Source: Bimuria novae-zelandiae CBS 107.79
Lineage: Eukaryota; Ascomycota; Dothideomycetes; Pleosporales; Didymosphaeriaceae
Direction: 5' to 3'
NCBI GenBank assembly: GCA_010015655.1
Contig: ML976710.1
Coordinates: 244,826-308,825 of the forward strand
DNA: 64,000 bases
The position numbers and the translations under genes were made by a program. The notes beneath the pieces were generated by a model, which saw only the letters and a program-made list of their open reading frames with translations, was not told the origin of the DNA and searched no databases. Of this stretch, positions 9,091 through 18,816 are shown piece after piece; position 1 is the first letter of the stretch, and the number at the start of each line of letters is the position of its first letter.

Positions 9091-11566
9091 GGCGCAAGCT
9101 ATCACTACAACCCTTTCCCGTCCTACCAGTACTCCTGCCCGAGAACCAACCTTAGCCCCTTAGAGAATAGCTACCTCTTTGGGATCTTAACAATACTCTC
9201 TAGTCTATGCGTTAATAAAGTAGTACTTATAATAAGGGTAGAGCACTATAGAGACGTAATAAATAGGCGTCTTTTTAAGGAGCTTATAATACTTTAAGAG
9301 CTTTAAGTAGGCTACTATTATATTAATTTTTAAGTAGTCCTCTAAAGCGTTAGACTTATTAAAATTAATATCTTAAAAGCTCTTACTAAGCTACTTAAAA
9401 TAAGAGAGAAGGTACTTAAAAGTAATATATACTTTATAAATTATACTAAAATAGCTAGAGTTACTATAGCCTTTAAGTCTCTTTATAGCCTCCTTTAAGG
9501 GCTAAAGAACTTTAATATACTAACTAACTATAGCTTAATTAGTAGTAGTAAAGCTTTTAGTAGGTATTTTATTAATAAAAGCCCTATTACGTATATAGGC
9601 TAAGGACTTATCTTATAGCTTCTTCTCTATTTTATAATCAATAAGAGTATTAATTACGCGACAGAGAAGGACAATTTTTTTTTAAAATTAAAATAATTAT
9701 TTTAGTAAGTAATAATAAGCTTAATAGGCTTAAAAAGCTATATAGGCTTTCTTACCTTACGCGTTAAATGTTAAAAGTTATTAAAAAAGGTATATTACTA
9801 AGGCGTTAATAGTAAGTATATAACGTCTATATAGATTTTAATAAGGCCCTTTTATTACTACTTGCATAGGTTTTTCTCCTTAAGTCTAAACTATAAAGTA
9901 TTAATATTAAAGGCGTCTTTATTAGTTCTAAATATTATAATTTACCTTACTAAATTAAGTAAGTAAGGTAAGTAGCAGAGGCGTTAGTTTTATAAAATGA
10001 AGCTATAATAGGCGCCTAGCGCCTTAAGGGCTATATTATTATTTATTACATTATTAAGTATATAGTACTTAACTAAGCTACTATTAATACTAAAGGCCTA
10101 TAGCGTCTTAATAATAACTATAGCAACTTTCTCGCCCGTATACGTACTACTAAGTTAAGGAAGGGCGAAAGGCCGATTATAAAGCTTGCTATAACTATTA
10201 ACGTAGTAAGTACTAAGCCTATAAAACGTACTATTACTGCCTTTTATACACTAGTTATTAAAGCTAATATAGATTTTGCTAAGGGTGCGAGTAAGCTTAG
10301 TTTATATATAAAGCTATAAATTTATATATAATCTTAATAGAAAAGTAATAATAATTATATAGCTTTAGAACGTAATTAGCTTAGCTTTTAAGTTAGTAGC
10401 GCGTAAAAGCTTTTAAAAAAAATAGTATTTCTACTTCGTGTAATAAGTAATTATTTTTAGTAAGCTAGCTAATTAGAGCAAGTTAAAAATACTATTAATT
10501 AAAAATTTTTAGGGCATTAAATACTTTTTACGGTACGCTAACGCTAGCGCTTATAAGGCTAGCAAATGTACGCTATCTTAACTCTAATAGAGTTAATTAC
10601 TTACCTAGGCGAAAGTGCCTATAGCCTGGCTATCTCTACTCTACATGGTTCTATACTAACGATGTAGAGCTTGTCGTTTCTTTTATAAATTAATTACTAG
10701 GTACTTTATATATATAGTAATAATAATAGACAAAAAATACACGCTGCATATTTGCCTAGAGAGCGACGCAATATCTATAATTATAAGTAAAGACTTCTTA
10801 AACCTCTACGTACGTAAAGGCTTTATATACTATAGTAACCTCGCCTAGTTAATGCTATTAAAGTTATTAGTAAACTAAGCGTTAAATTTAAGCTTAGGGC
10901 TATTAAAGCTATATAAAAAGGTGACTAAGAAAATAGTAGTAGCTCTACTTAATATAGCTTAAAAGAATAGTGTTAACATCTTTAGTAGCTTATAAGAGGA
11001 CGTTAATATATTTAAAGGTCTTAAAAGCGTGTTAATTAAGAGTAAAGACTTTATATTAAAAGCTATAGCGTTAAGGTCCTAGAGCTTAGTTTTAAAGCTT
11101 TAGCTATCTTAAAATACTAGTAAGCCTTATATACTTTATAAGTTAGGCGTAATAACTAGTAATGCTACTAGCCTTTTTACTATACTTAAAAAGCTCCTTT
11201 TACCATTATTTCGTAAACTTAGGGCTATTATATACGTGTAAGAGAGAGGGCGCAAGACAATGTAAAAGAAGAATATAAAAAAAATATTAATAAAAAGGGT
11301 AAACGTGCCAAAATTGGGACGTTAAGCTAATTAGCTAATTACCTAATTAGGAAATTATTTAAAACACTGAATAACTAACACTAACGCTATAATTTACTAT
11401 ACTTATTAATATTACTACCTTAAAAGTTATTCTTAGCGTTAAACGCAGCGTAAAAACAGATTAAAAGAATTAATTAATTAATAAAAAAAACTAAACTAGT
11501 TAATTATGGAGAGAGAGAGAGAGAAATTAATTTAATTAATAAGATTAATCTAAGCAAAAATACTAA
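9091..11566. other. Unidentified RIP-saturated DNA
   Basis: About 2.5 kb of TA-rich DNA with CpA/TpG depletion and frequent TAG/TAA in every frame. The first 100 bases are near normal and might be the leader of a retroelement internal region. Protein-like stretches can be read on the plus strand near 10120-10330 (e.g. LRKGERPIIKLAITIN) and 10950-11260, but I could not assign them to a transposase or polymerase family. A (GA) microsatellite occupies 11509-11524 just before the gene island starts. Confidence 0.6.
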
Positions 11567-12893
11567 TTAATTAATAGATTCATTAATTGTTGGCAACTCT
11601 GTCCGTGGGTGTGAGTTCGTTGGGCTGAACATACTGTTCCGCTGTGCGTTTTTCTCATACTCCCATTCACGGATGGTCCATCCTTTCGCGCACTTGATCA
11701 ATTGTTCGGTATCCCAAAGTTCGCCCTCCTCCACTCCCATCTCGACCATTGAGGTACCCTGAATGAGGTCCCTTATAGCGGAAGGAAACGTATCTGAGAC
11801 CAAACATGTACTTGCTCGGAATCGTACGTAGAATTCTTCTGAAGATTGCAAAATGTAACCGCGTTCAAAGCAGCCCTCGAAAGCTTCTTGTATAGCAGCG
11901 TTACGGTTGAAGGTATTATAAAAGCTTTGCAGGTGGGATGGGGGCGCATCGAATGTTAATTTGAAAGCTTCGGTTGGCATGCCCGCAGCGGCAAGTGCGT
12001 GGGCCTCAACGATCCAGGAATATGCAGAGGCTGCTGCAAATTCGGGAGTGATCGCCGTGGGTGTCCCGGAAAATCCACCTCCGTATCTCTCTGGAGTGAA
12101 ACAAGTTCTCCACAGGTCGACGAGCCTATGGATTCGTAGCCTCGGGTTCTGGTGACAGAACGATATCAATCCGAGTGCATGACTTTCCTGGAAAGCCATA
12201 CTCTTGCGATCCTCGAGGAGAACAAGCTGACGGATTCGTGATCGAACTGTCCCATGGAGAGTCTGCAGGAAGTCAATAGCTACAGCTGCAGCGGAGTAAT
12301 AGTACTTGAATCAGAAGTGGCGGTCTGATTCGATATATTGGTGCGTCTTATAGACGCTGTCGTAGAGGTCGAGGTCTGCTTCGGTCGGAAGGCTCCAGAG
12401 CGTCGGTATCAGGTTGATCATGGTCTCCACACTGTTGATGGTCCAGCAGCCGCTTTCCTTGGCGTCATTTAAAGCCAAGTTAGAGCCTTCCTCAGCAGTG
12501 ATTTGCTGCAGTGCTTCATCGACGATAGCACGAAGATGGGATGGCAGGTAGCTATTGTCACGTCACTCAGTGTGGGTCCGGGCCTCAACAACTTTGAGCG
12601 TCGTTGTTCAATTCAGCCAGAGAGCTCCGTACAATTTCCAATTTCCAATTGGATGAAGAACTTCTATGGTCATGAGCTACATACCTTGCATATGGAGAGT
12701 TTCCCAGAATGATTTGGCGAACCTTGGGAGGCACCGAGATGGACTCGTTCACAAACTTTGGCAGGCGTGAAGGTGCCCACTGGTCGAAAACACGGGCAAG
12801 TAATTCGGCGTGCGATCCCCCATATCTCGTCCCGACCAGCACTTCGTTGCCGTTAGCACTATTACGCCTCATAGTTCGTGCATAGGGCAACAC
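11567..12893 (-). pseudogene. Unrecognised fungal protein gene interrupted by one TGA
   Basis: I do not recognise the family. Exon 1 runs from 12893 to 12685 and exon 2 from 12551 to 11567, with a 133-bp intron 12552-12684 (GTATGT donor, CAATAG acceptor) joining in phase. The product would be about 396 residues, beginning MLPYARTMRR and ending NESIN. It looks helical and soluble, with no signal peptide or membrane span. The frame is continuous except for one TGA at 12311-12313, in the context HF-stop-FKYYYSAAA; a single C-to-T change of CGA would create it. The coding sequence ends exactly where AT-rich DNA begins (11566), so the natural C-terminus may also be lost. Alternatives are a small intron hiding the TGA (no good sites seen) or stop readthrough. 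Confidence 0.6.
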
Positions 12894-13923
12894 AACCTCT
12901 CGGCACCTCCTTAAAGACTACATACTACGCCTCTTCATTGTAGGCCCCGGGTTCATGGAACACGAAGGCACTCCTGCTCCAAGATGAGATGGAAGTTTAA
13001 TATGGTAGAAATAAGTTGCACACGCACATTAAATGTAATCGCCTAAGGCTTGAAGTGCTGAAGTAAGTCCTCTAAGGCAGGAAATCTGCGTCGTTGGGAT
13101 CGCTTCATCTTATCTTATCTTATCTAATCATATCTCTGAGATCCACTCAATCGCCGGTCTCGGCCCGACGAGAGCTCTCTAAGTCAGCGCGCATGCTCAA
13201 TCTTTTTGTCTATAATTATCGTCGACGCTGCACTGTTCATCTTGAGATGCATCGACAAAACTGATGTGCCCGGCTTGCCTGCGACTCCGCACTGCCTCCG
13301 CGACTGTAACATGCTAACAAACCTGGTGTCGATCCACCTCATTTGCCGGTATGAAACACCCCACTAGCTTTTCACGAATCTCTTCATATCCCACAAGCCA
13401 CAACCTCCTCCTAAATCTTACTCCCATGTCGACAGTCGAGCGTTGGACTATGCCACTGTCCGTTTAGTCAAGGCTCGACGTGCATCTAGAACGTCCTCAA
13501 ACGGAGAGGGCGGTATGGACACGGTGACACGCCAGGCGTGTTTTCGAAACATTTAATCTCTCCGAAGCCATAGCGGCCGTCAAGGCTTCGCCCAGCGGGA
13601 CGGAGAGCCTTCCAGGAGCTTAGGGTCGCTGTGTGACCTGCAGATGGGCATGACTCTACATTATCAGAAGATGCCCTCTCTTTGACAAACTTTCTGGCGA
13701 CTGTCTAATCCACACTCCTTTAGTCTTCTCACGCTCGTTTATTGTTCTGACTTCTGTGTGCAAGTACAGTGACCTCTGTGAATTTCTGCTGTGCAGGAAT
13801 ACCTCATTCCTCATCTTACCGACACAATTCCAAGTGGAAGCCTTCTTTCCAGTCTATTGTTGTATTGCCCATTCTGCGGTGACTTATTGTACTCCCAGTT
13901 GTGACCTGGCGCTGCGCTTTACC
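12894..13923. other. Divergent intergenic region
   Basis: About 1 kb between the minus-strand unrecognised gene and the plus-strand rhamnogalacturonase gene, with normal base composition and no supported gene. It must hold both promoters. The clearest element is the GATA cluster at 13111-13134. Confidence 0.6.
13111..13134 (-). promoter_or_regulatory. Cluster of GATA-factor sites
   Basis: TATC occurs at 13111, 13116, 13121 and 13131, i.e. three overlapping GATAAG sites at exact 5-bp spacing on the minus strand plus a fourth GATA. Fungal GATA factors such as AreA/NIT2 (nitrogen), SreA (iron) or white-collar proteins bind clustered GATA elements. The cluster is 218 bp upstream of the minus-strand gene start and about 790 bp upstream of the rhamnogalacturonase ATG, so either could be the target. 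Function is inferred from the motif only. Confidence 0.5.
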
Positions 13924-15072
13924 ATGCATCTCTCCATCTTTCTCAGCGCCCTCGCGCTACTACCTACTACCCTTGCTCAACTCTCTGGTTCTGTCGGGCC
14001 TACCACCAACACGCGTGCGAAAACGACGACCAAAACTTGCGATATTACGGCGTACGGCGCCAAAGCAGACAAGACTACCGATATCGGGCCGCCTCTTGCG
14101 GCCGCTTGGGCTGCGTGCCAGAATGGCGGTGTTGTGGTCATACCCAAGGGCGACTATGCGATGAAGACATGGGTGACTCTGAAGAATGGGAAAGGAGTTG
14201 GAATCCGGCTTGATGGAATCATCTACCGTACTGGCACAGAGGACGGGAACATGATTATGATCAGGGACACGACAGACTTTGAGTTCTTCAGTTCTACTGG
14301 CAAGGGTGCTATCCAAGGTAGTGTTCGATTACCTCCACGTAAGGTCAACTCTAACGGGCTGCATAGGCAACGGATATGAAGTTCACAAGGCTCAAGGTCA
14401 ATGCAAGGGCGCGCGTCTTCTCCGCACCTACAGAGTCACCAACTTCTCGATACACGACGTAGTCCTTGTTGACGCGCCGATGTATCACCTCGTCATGGAC
14501 AGTTGCACCAATGGCGAGGTATACAACATGGCTATTCGTGCTGGCGAGTGGGGCTGTCTGGATGGCATCGATCTCGTCTCGAATAACATTCATATCCACG
14601 ACGTCATGATCACCAACAAGGACGAGTGCGTCACCGTCAAGTCCCCTTCTAAGAACATCCTTGTGGAGAACATCTATTGTAATTGGAGTGGAGGCAGTGC
14701 AATCGGCTCCCTTGGCACCGGCACCGCCATATCTCAGGTTGTGTACCGGAACATATACACCTGGAAATCAAACCAGATGTTCATGATCAAGTCCAATGGT
14801 GGCAGTGGCTACCTTGAAGACGTTGTTTTGGAGAACTTCATCGGTCATGGGAATGCTTGGTCACTCGATATTGATCAAGAATGGTCGAGCATGAGCAAAA
14901 TAGAGGGCAACGGTGTCCAGCTGTCGAATTTCACCATCCGAAATTGGAAGGGGACAGAGGCGAACGGCGCATCTCGTGGACCAATCAAGCTCAACTGCGC
15001 AGACGGTGCCCCTTGCACTGATTTCAAGATTACAGACTTCGCTATGTGGACGGAAACCGGTAACAAGCAGTA

Positions 15073-16999
15073 AGTCGGGCACCCTAGTTTCCGACACCCT
15101 ATAGTTTCCGACAGCCCCGCAACCTCGCCCCCCACCATGCACCACGACCAAATATTAACTTTAAATAACTTAATTCTTTGCTAATTTTAAAAATATTTTT
15201 TGCACTATTTTCGCTACCTTTAAATAGTTAGATACATAGAAGAAGATGTCTAAAATACGCTTATAGACCTTAAATCTAGGGTCGCTTTAGCTACTATTAC
15301 TACCTAATATAGGATCCTACGTAATACTCTTCGCAGCCACTTTAATAGTGCTTAACCCTATTAGTACGCTCACGACGGTAAATAATAGCTTATAACTATT
15401 TAAGAAGAGCTTCTAGAAAAATAGATTCTTTAGTAAAAGGCCCTTAGTTATGCGCTAACGCACGCGCAAGTATAAGCTATTATAATTATTATTCTTAAGT
15501 AATAGGGTGACTATAAGAACCTAAGGAAGAAGTGGACTAGTTACTTTATATAACGCTACCTAGCTATTAAGTTAAAGTTAGGTTACTAGACTAGCTAGGA
15601 ACGCGTAAATAAGGCTACTCTAGAAAATATTAGGCACTTGTTTAACCTATACAAAATAGTGAGCTAGATTCCCCCCCGGCGCAGGTATAATGCTAACGAG
15701 GGCGGTATTATAGAGGGCTAGGGCATTAATAGGCTTGTTATAGGCTCCTCGCAAGAGAGCCTAAACGCTATACTAGTTAAGATAATAAATACCTGCACTT
15801 AGACCTCTATAGTAGAGTATATCTCTGCGCTTGGCGTCGCTCTAGACCCCCTTATTATCTTTAAGGCTAAGAGTATCCAGGAGTAGTAGTTTAAGAAGGA
15901 GTTTTTGGCTTAGAACCTAGGCTAGCATGTTACCTTTTCGCAAAATAGATAGACGAGTAATAACATCGCTGTTAAGTGGCTAGAAAAGGTGTTTTTGCTA
16001 TAGACTAAGCCTAATAATCCCTCTAAGGCACGGTTACTTATCGTTAATAGCTATAGCAGTTATACTTTAGACGAATTTATAACTATATATTACTTAAATA
16101 ATGTCTACTTACTTTTTTTCCCTGCTTATACTTTACATCTACTCTAGCCTTTAGATTTGGGCTATTTCTTAAGTCTAAAGGCGGCGTATCGGCGCTTTAT
16201 TGGCGAATATATGGCTTAGACAGATAAAACAAAGCTTAGGAAGGCTAAGTTTCTCGAATTTTATGCAAAAGCACGTAAAATTGGCCTTCGAGAGCAGTGC
16301 ATCCAATCTGGGTGGAAGGCAATAGGCTTATACCCTAAGAGCGTTAGGAAGCCCTTAGGTTCTCGCTAGGTAGTAGTGCGCGAACGGCTGTCAACACTAC
16401 CCCCTTTTACTATAGATATTAGGACGCCAAAACGCGGCAGCGATGTTGTAAAGCTATTTTCTAAAAAGAACTTCTTACTAACTATACAACAATGCGTTTA
16501 GCTTACTACCATAGCGTTTAACTATACCTTAATAATAGTTACTATATAAAACTATGAGATTACTTCCTTGCGTAAGCAGGTAGAGTAAGCTAACCTGCTA
16601 AAACGCTATAAAGTTATAACTAATCTAAATAATCTCTTTATAAGTCTTGTAGAAGTTTTCTCTTAAACTAATTAAGAGCCTGCTTAACGTATTCGTAAGG
16701 TAAGAAGCGTAAAGCAAGGGGTTGTTATTATAGAGAAAAAAAGTAGCTTTAAGGAGGAAGTAAAGTAATTATTAGTGCGACGTTTAGCACGGAATTAATA
16801 ACTAACACGACGGTATCTTAATCGTAATTTAAGTATAGATAAAGAAAGCAATTAAAATCCTTTAAATACGATTTTTTTAATGCTTTTTCAAAATTATTTA
16901 ATGAAGCTGTGAGCACATTCGCAACGTAGAGTGGTGGCAGCGGCGAAATTTGGCGGGGTGTCGGAAAATGGGGGGTGTCGGAAACTAGGGTGCCCGACT
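15073..16999 (+). mobile_element. pogo/Fot-type DNA transposon inserted in the rhamnogalacturonase gene
   Basis: 1927 bp with perfect 27-bp terminal inverted repeats starting AGTCGGGCACCCTAGTTTCC, extending imperfectly to about 48 bp, and flanked by TA duplications (15071-15072, 17000-17001). Inside each end the motif TGTCGGAAA (or its complement) occurs twice at 17-bp spacing, probably transposase binding sites. About 80 bp at each end keep normal CA/TG content; the interior (about 15150-16900) is TA-rich and RIP-mutated. It cannot encode its own transposase any more but might still be mobilised in trans by an intact relative. Confidence 0.95.
15246..16800 (+). pseudogene. pogo/Fot transposase, RIP-destroyed
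   Basis: One frame, full of TAG/TAA, reads through a CENP-B-like HTH (YKNLRKKWTSYFI) and a DDE_1 core: WLEKVFLL, ARLLIVNSYSSYTLDEF, FFPAYTLHLL, PLDLGYFLSLKAAYRR and IQSGWKAIGLYPKS. The second catalytic Asp (normally LLIVDGH) reads Asn (AAT at 16045-16047), a G-to-A change. The coding start is probably ATG 15246. The family identification rests on the order of these motifs and on the TA target site. Confidence 0.88.
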
Positions 17000-17233
17000 T
17001 ATCTGACATGCCGATCTGCATACGGTAGTGGTGCTTGCTTGAAGGCTGGCGTGCCCAAGGCCTACGCCACGGTCACCAGCACGCAGACCGTGGCGCCCAG
17101 CGGATACAGCGCTCCTACCATGGCAGCTGATTTGAAGTCAGCCTTTGGTACGACCGTGAGCATCCCAATTCCAGCTCTGCCAACTAGCTATTTCCCCGGC
17201 CAGAAGCCAATCAGCGCTGTTGCTGGAGCTTAA

Positions 17234-17612
17234 GTGCGGATACATCGCCAAGTTAGCGGAAACCCGGGAAAGCCCAACATTCAATTCTTGTACATTCTCA
17301 TTTACGATTGGTCGGGAAATTTGGTAATCACATTAATGAGCAAGCTCTCACATCACGACCAGATAATTTTTCGTCATGATTGCATTCTCAGACACAGAAA
17401 ATTGGCCCATGCATACGGATTCCGATAGAATGTCCAACTTCGTCAAAGTGGCTAATATGGCAGCAGTGTAGCTCGAGTGAATCCACGAGGCGCAAGTAAT
17501 GAACGCCCGCCCGGGCCATACCCACGCAGACTTGATGCGCCTCTATTAGTAGGCGTAAGTTGGCCCGCCCAGATGATCTACATATACAATAGAGATTGGA
17601 TCTTGCTTCTGA
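17234..17612. other. Short gene-free stretch 3' of the rhamnogalacturonase gene
   Basis: Normal base composition with no supported gene; presumably the 3' untranslated and terminator region of the rhamnogalacturonase gene. Confidence 0.5.
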
Positions 17613-18053
17613 ACGCCTCAAACTAGAAGCACTTCAATCCCGGCACTCCAGTATCTCACCAACCGCCTCTCTTTCCACCATGTCGCGTCAAACAGAATCA
17701 CGCCGTCGAGCCATGGCTCTTCCAGTCCTTCCAATATAGGCAACAACGTGTCTGAATCCGAGCTCACCGACGCACATGAGAACTAGGCTATGTTCCAAAA
17801 TGTCTACCGCACAGTTCACGATCATGATATGCACAGCGGCGTATTTTGCGATACTTGCCACAAACTGGCCCACTCTTCCAGGTGCCCAGTCCCTGAGAAA
17901 ATTCATCGCGGCCGGAAAGCGCTTCTGAGATGTTGACATACACAAAATAACATCTACGACAACCTTTACCTTGAGGAATACGAAGAGCGATTTACCACCG
18001 TTTTGAACGCCGGAATCTGCCCCAAGTGTCACAAGCAGGATTACGAGTGTTGA
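17613..18053 (+). pseudogene. Degenerate small Cys-rich (two CxxCH) protein frame
   Basis: I do not recognise a family. One plus-strand frame from 17613 to TGA 18051-18053 is broken only by TAG 17784-17786 and TGA 17934-17936. It encodes a Ser-rich leader, then FCDTCHKLAHSSRC, then ICPKCHKQDYEC at the end. Two CxxCH clusters about 70 residues apart, each followed by another Cys, suggest a small zinc-binding protein. A well-placed ATG (17680, context CACCATGTC) is in a different frame, so a frameshift near 17700 is also possible. The longest uninterrupted piece from ATG is 17790-17936 (48 aa). It could instead be a gene with introns I failed to see. An overlapping minus-strand frame (17688-18032) looks less protein-like. 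Confidence 0.35.
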
Positions 18054-18816
18054 GTTTTCTTACGTGTAAAAAAGTAGTGGAACAGGATGTATCGATTGGA
18101 GGGATCGATACCTGAGTTGAAGGAGATGTTTAGCCTCGAACACAACTTCGCCTGGCCCCATGAACGTCCCAGCTTCGTCACTTGCCTCGCACTCGCATAC
18201 CCGCGAATCACTGATGTGATTGCTGTAATATTACTGGGTAAGCAGACGATACTGTATATCTTTAATAGGCATTGACCCTGACCCCCATAGTTACAACCCT
18301 TTTTTGGTCTAGCTAATCTGCATGCTACACAGCGGGATACGACCCTAGTTAATGTATACGCGGATGGTATTACTGAAGCTCATGACTCAGGGCTTCGGCA
18401 ATTTGTATGAAAATCCTCTAGTGCCCTGAAGGATGGTTGAAACTGCTCAAGCTGTAGAAATACAGGTTTTGAAACCCTGGCGAGTGGACTACACTCATAT
18501 CATGTACTTACTGGCGTAAAGCAACTCAGTTCCTTCACTGCGTCAACACTGACACGGCGTCGCATGATGGATCTGTATGTCGTATCAAGCAACATACGTC
18601 AAAGCATTCGGAATCATGTGCGCCTGTGGACGCCTACAAAGTGAGAGTGTGAGGTGGTTGTTGTGGATTTATCCCTTTCGAGCTAGACCAGACCACGAAT
18701 TCAACAAACATGTTCCACAGCCGGTTGAGACGACCACATATGGCTCTTGAAGCACCACGCAATGTACCTATCAACTCAAACCCAATCTTCTGTTTCCCCA
18801 CCGCTCGTGTTCGTCT
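18054..18816. other. Gene-free stretch between the Cys-rich frame and the Zn2Cys6 gene
   Basis: About 760 bp of normal composition, with no frame, repeat or RNA gene that I can support. The right-hand part presumably contains the 3' untranslated region of the minus-strand Zn2Cys6 gene. Confidence 0.5.

Larger units (their letters stand above)
13924..17233 (+). pseudogene. Rhamnogalacturonase (GH28), disrupted by a transposon
   Basis: A secreted family-28 glycoside hydrolase that would cut the rhamnogalacturonan I backbone of plant pectin. Exon 1 is 13924-14317, the intron 14318-14366 (49 bp, GTAGTG...CATAG, CTAAC branch point), and exon 2 starts at 14367. Residues 1-19 form a signal peptide ending near LAQ. 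Active-site region signatures are LDGID (196-200), KDECVTVK (216-223) and GGSAIGSLG (240-248), the rhamnogalacturonase rather than polygalacturonase pattern. A 1927-bp pogo/Fot element (15073-16999) sits in the Tyr-367 codon; translation stops at once (TAA 15071-15073), giving 366 residues without the last 77. Across the insertion the frame resumes exactly at 17000 and runs to TAA 17231-17233. The uninterrupted product would be 443 aa, close to known enzymes of about 440. The flanking exons show no RIP. Confidence 0.93.
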
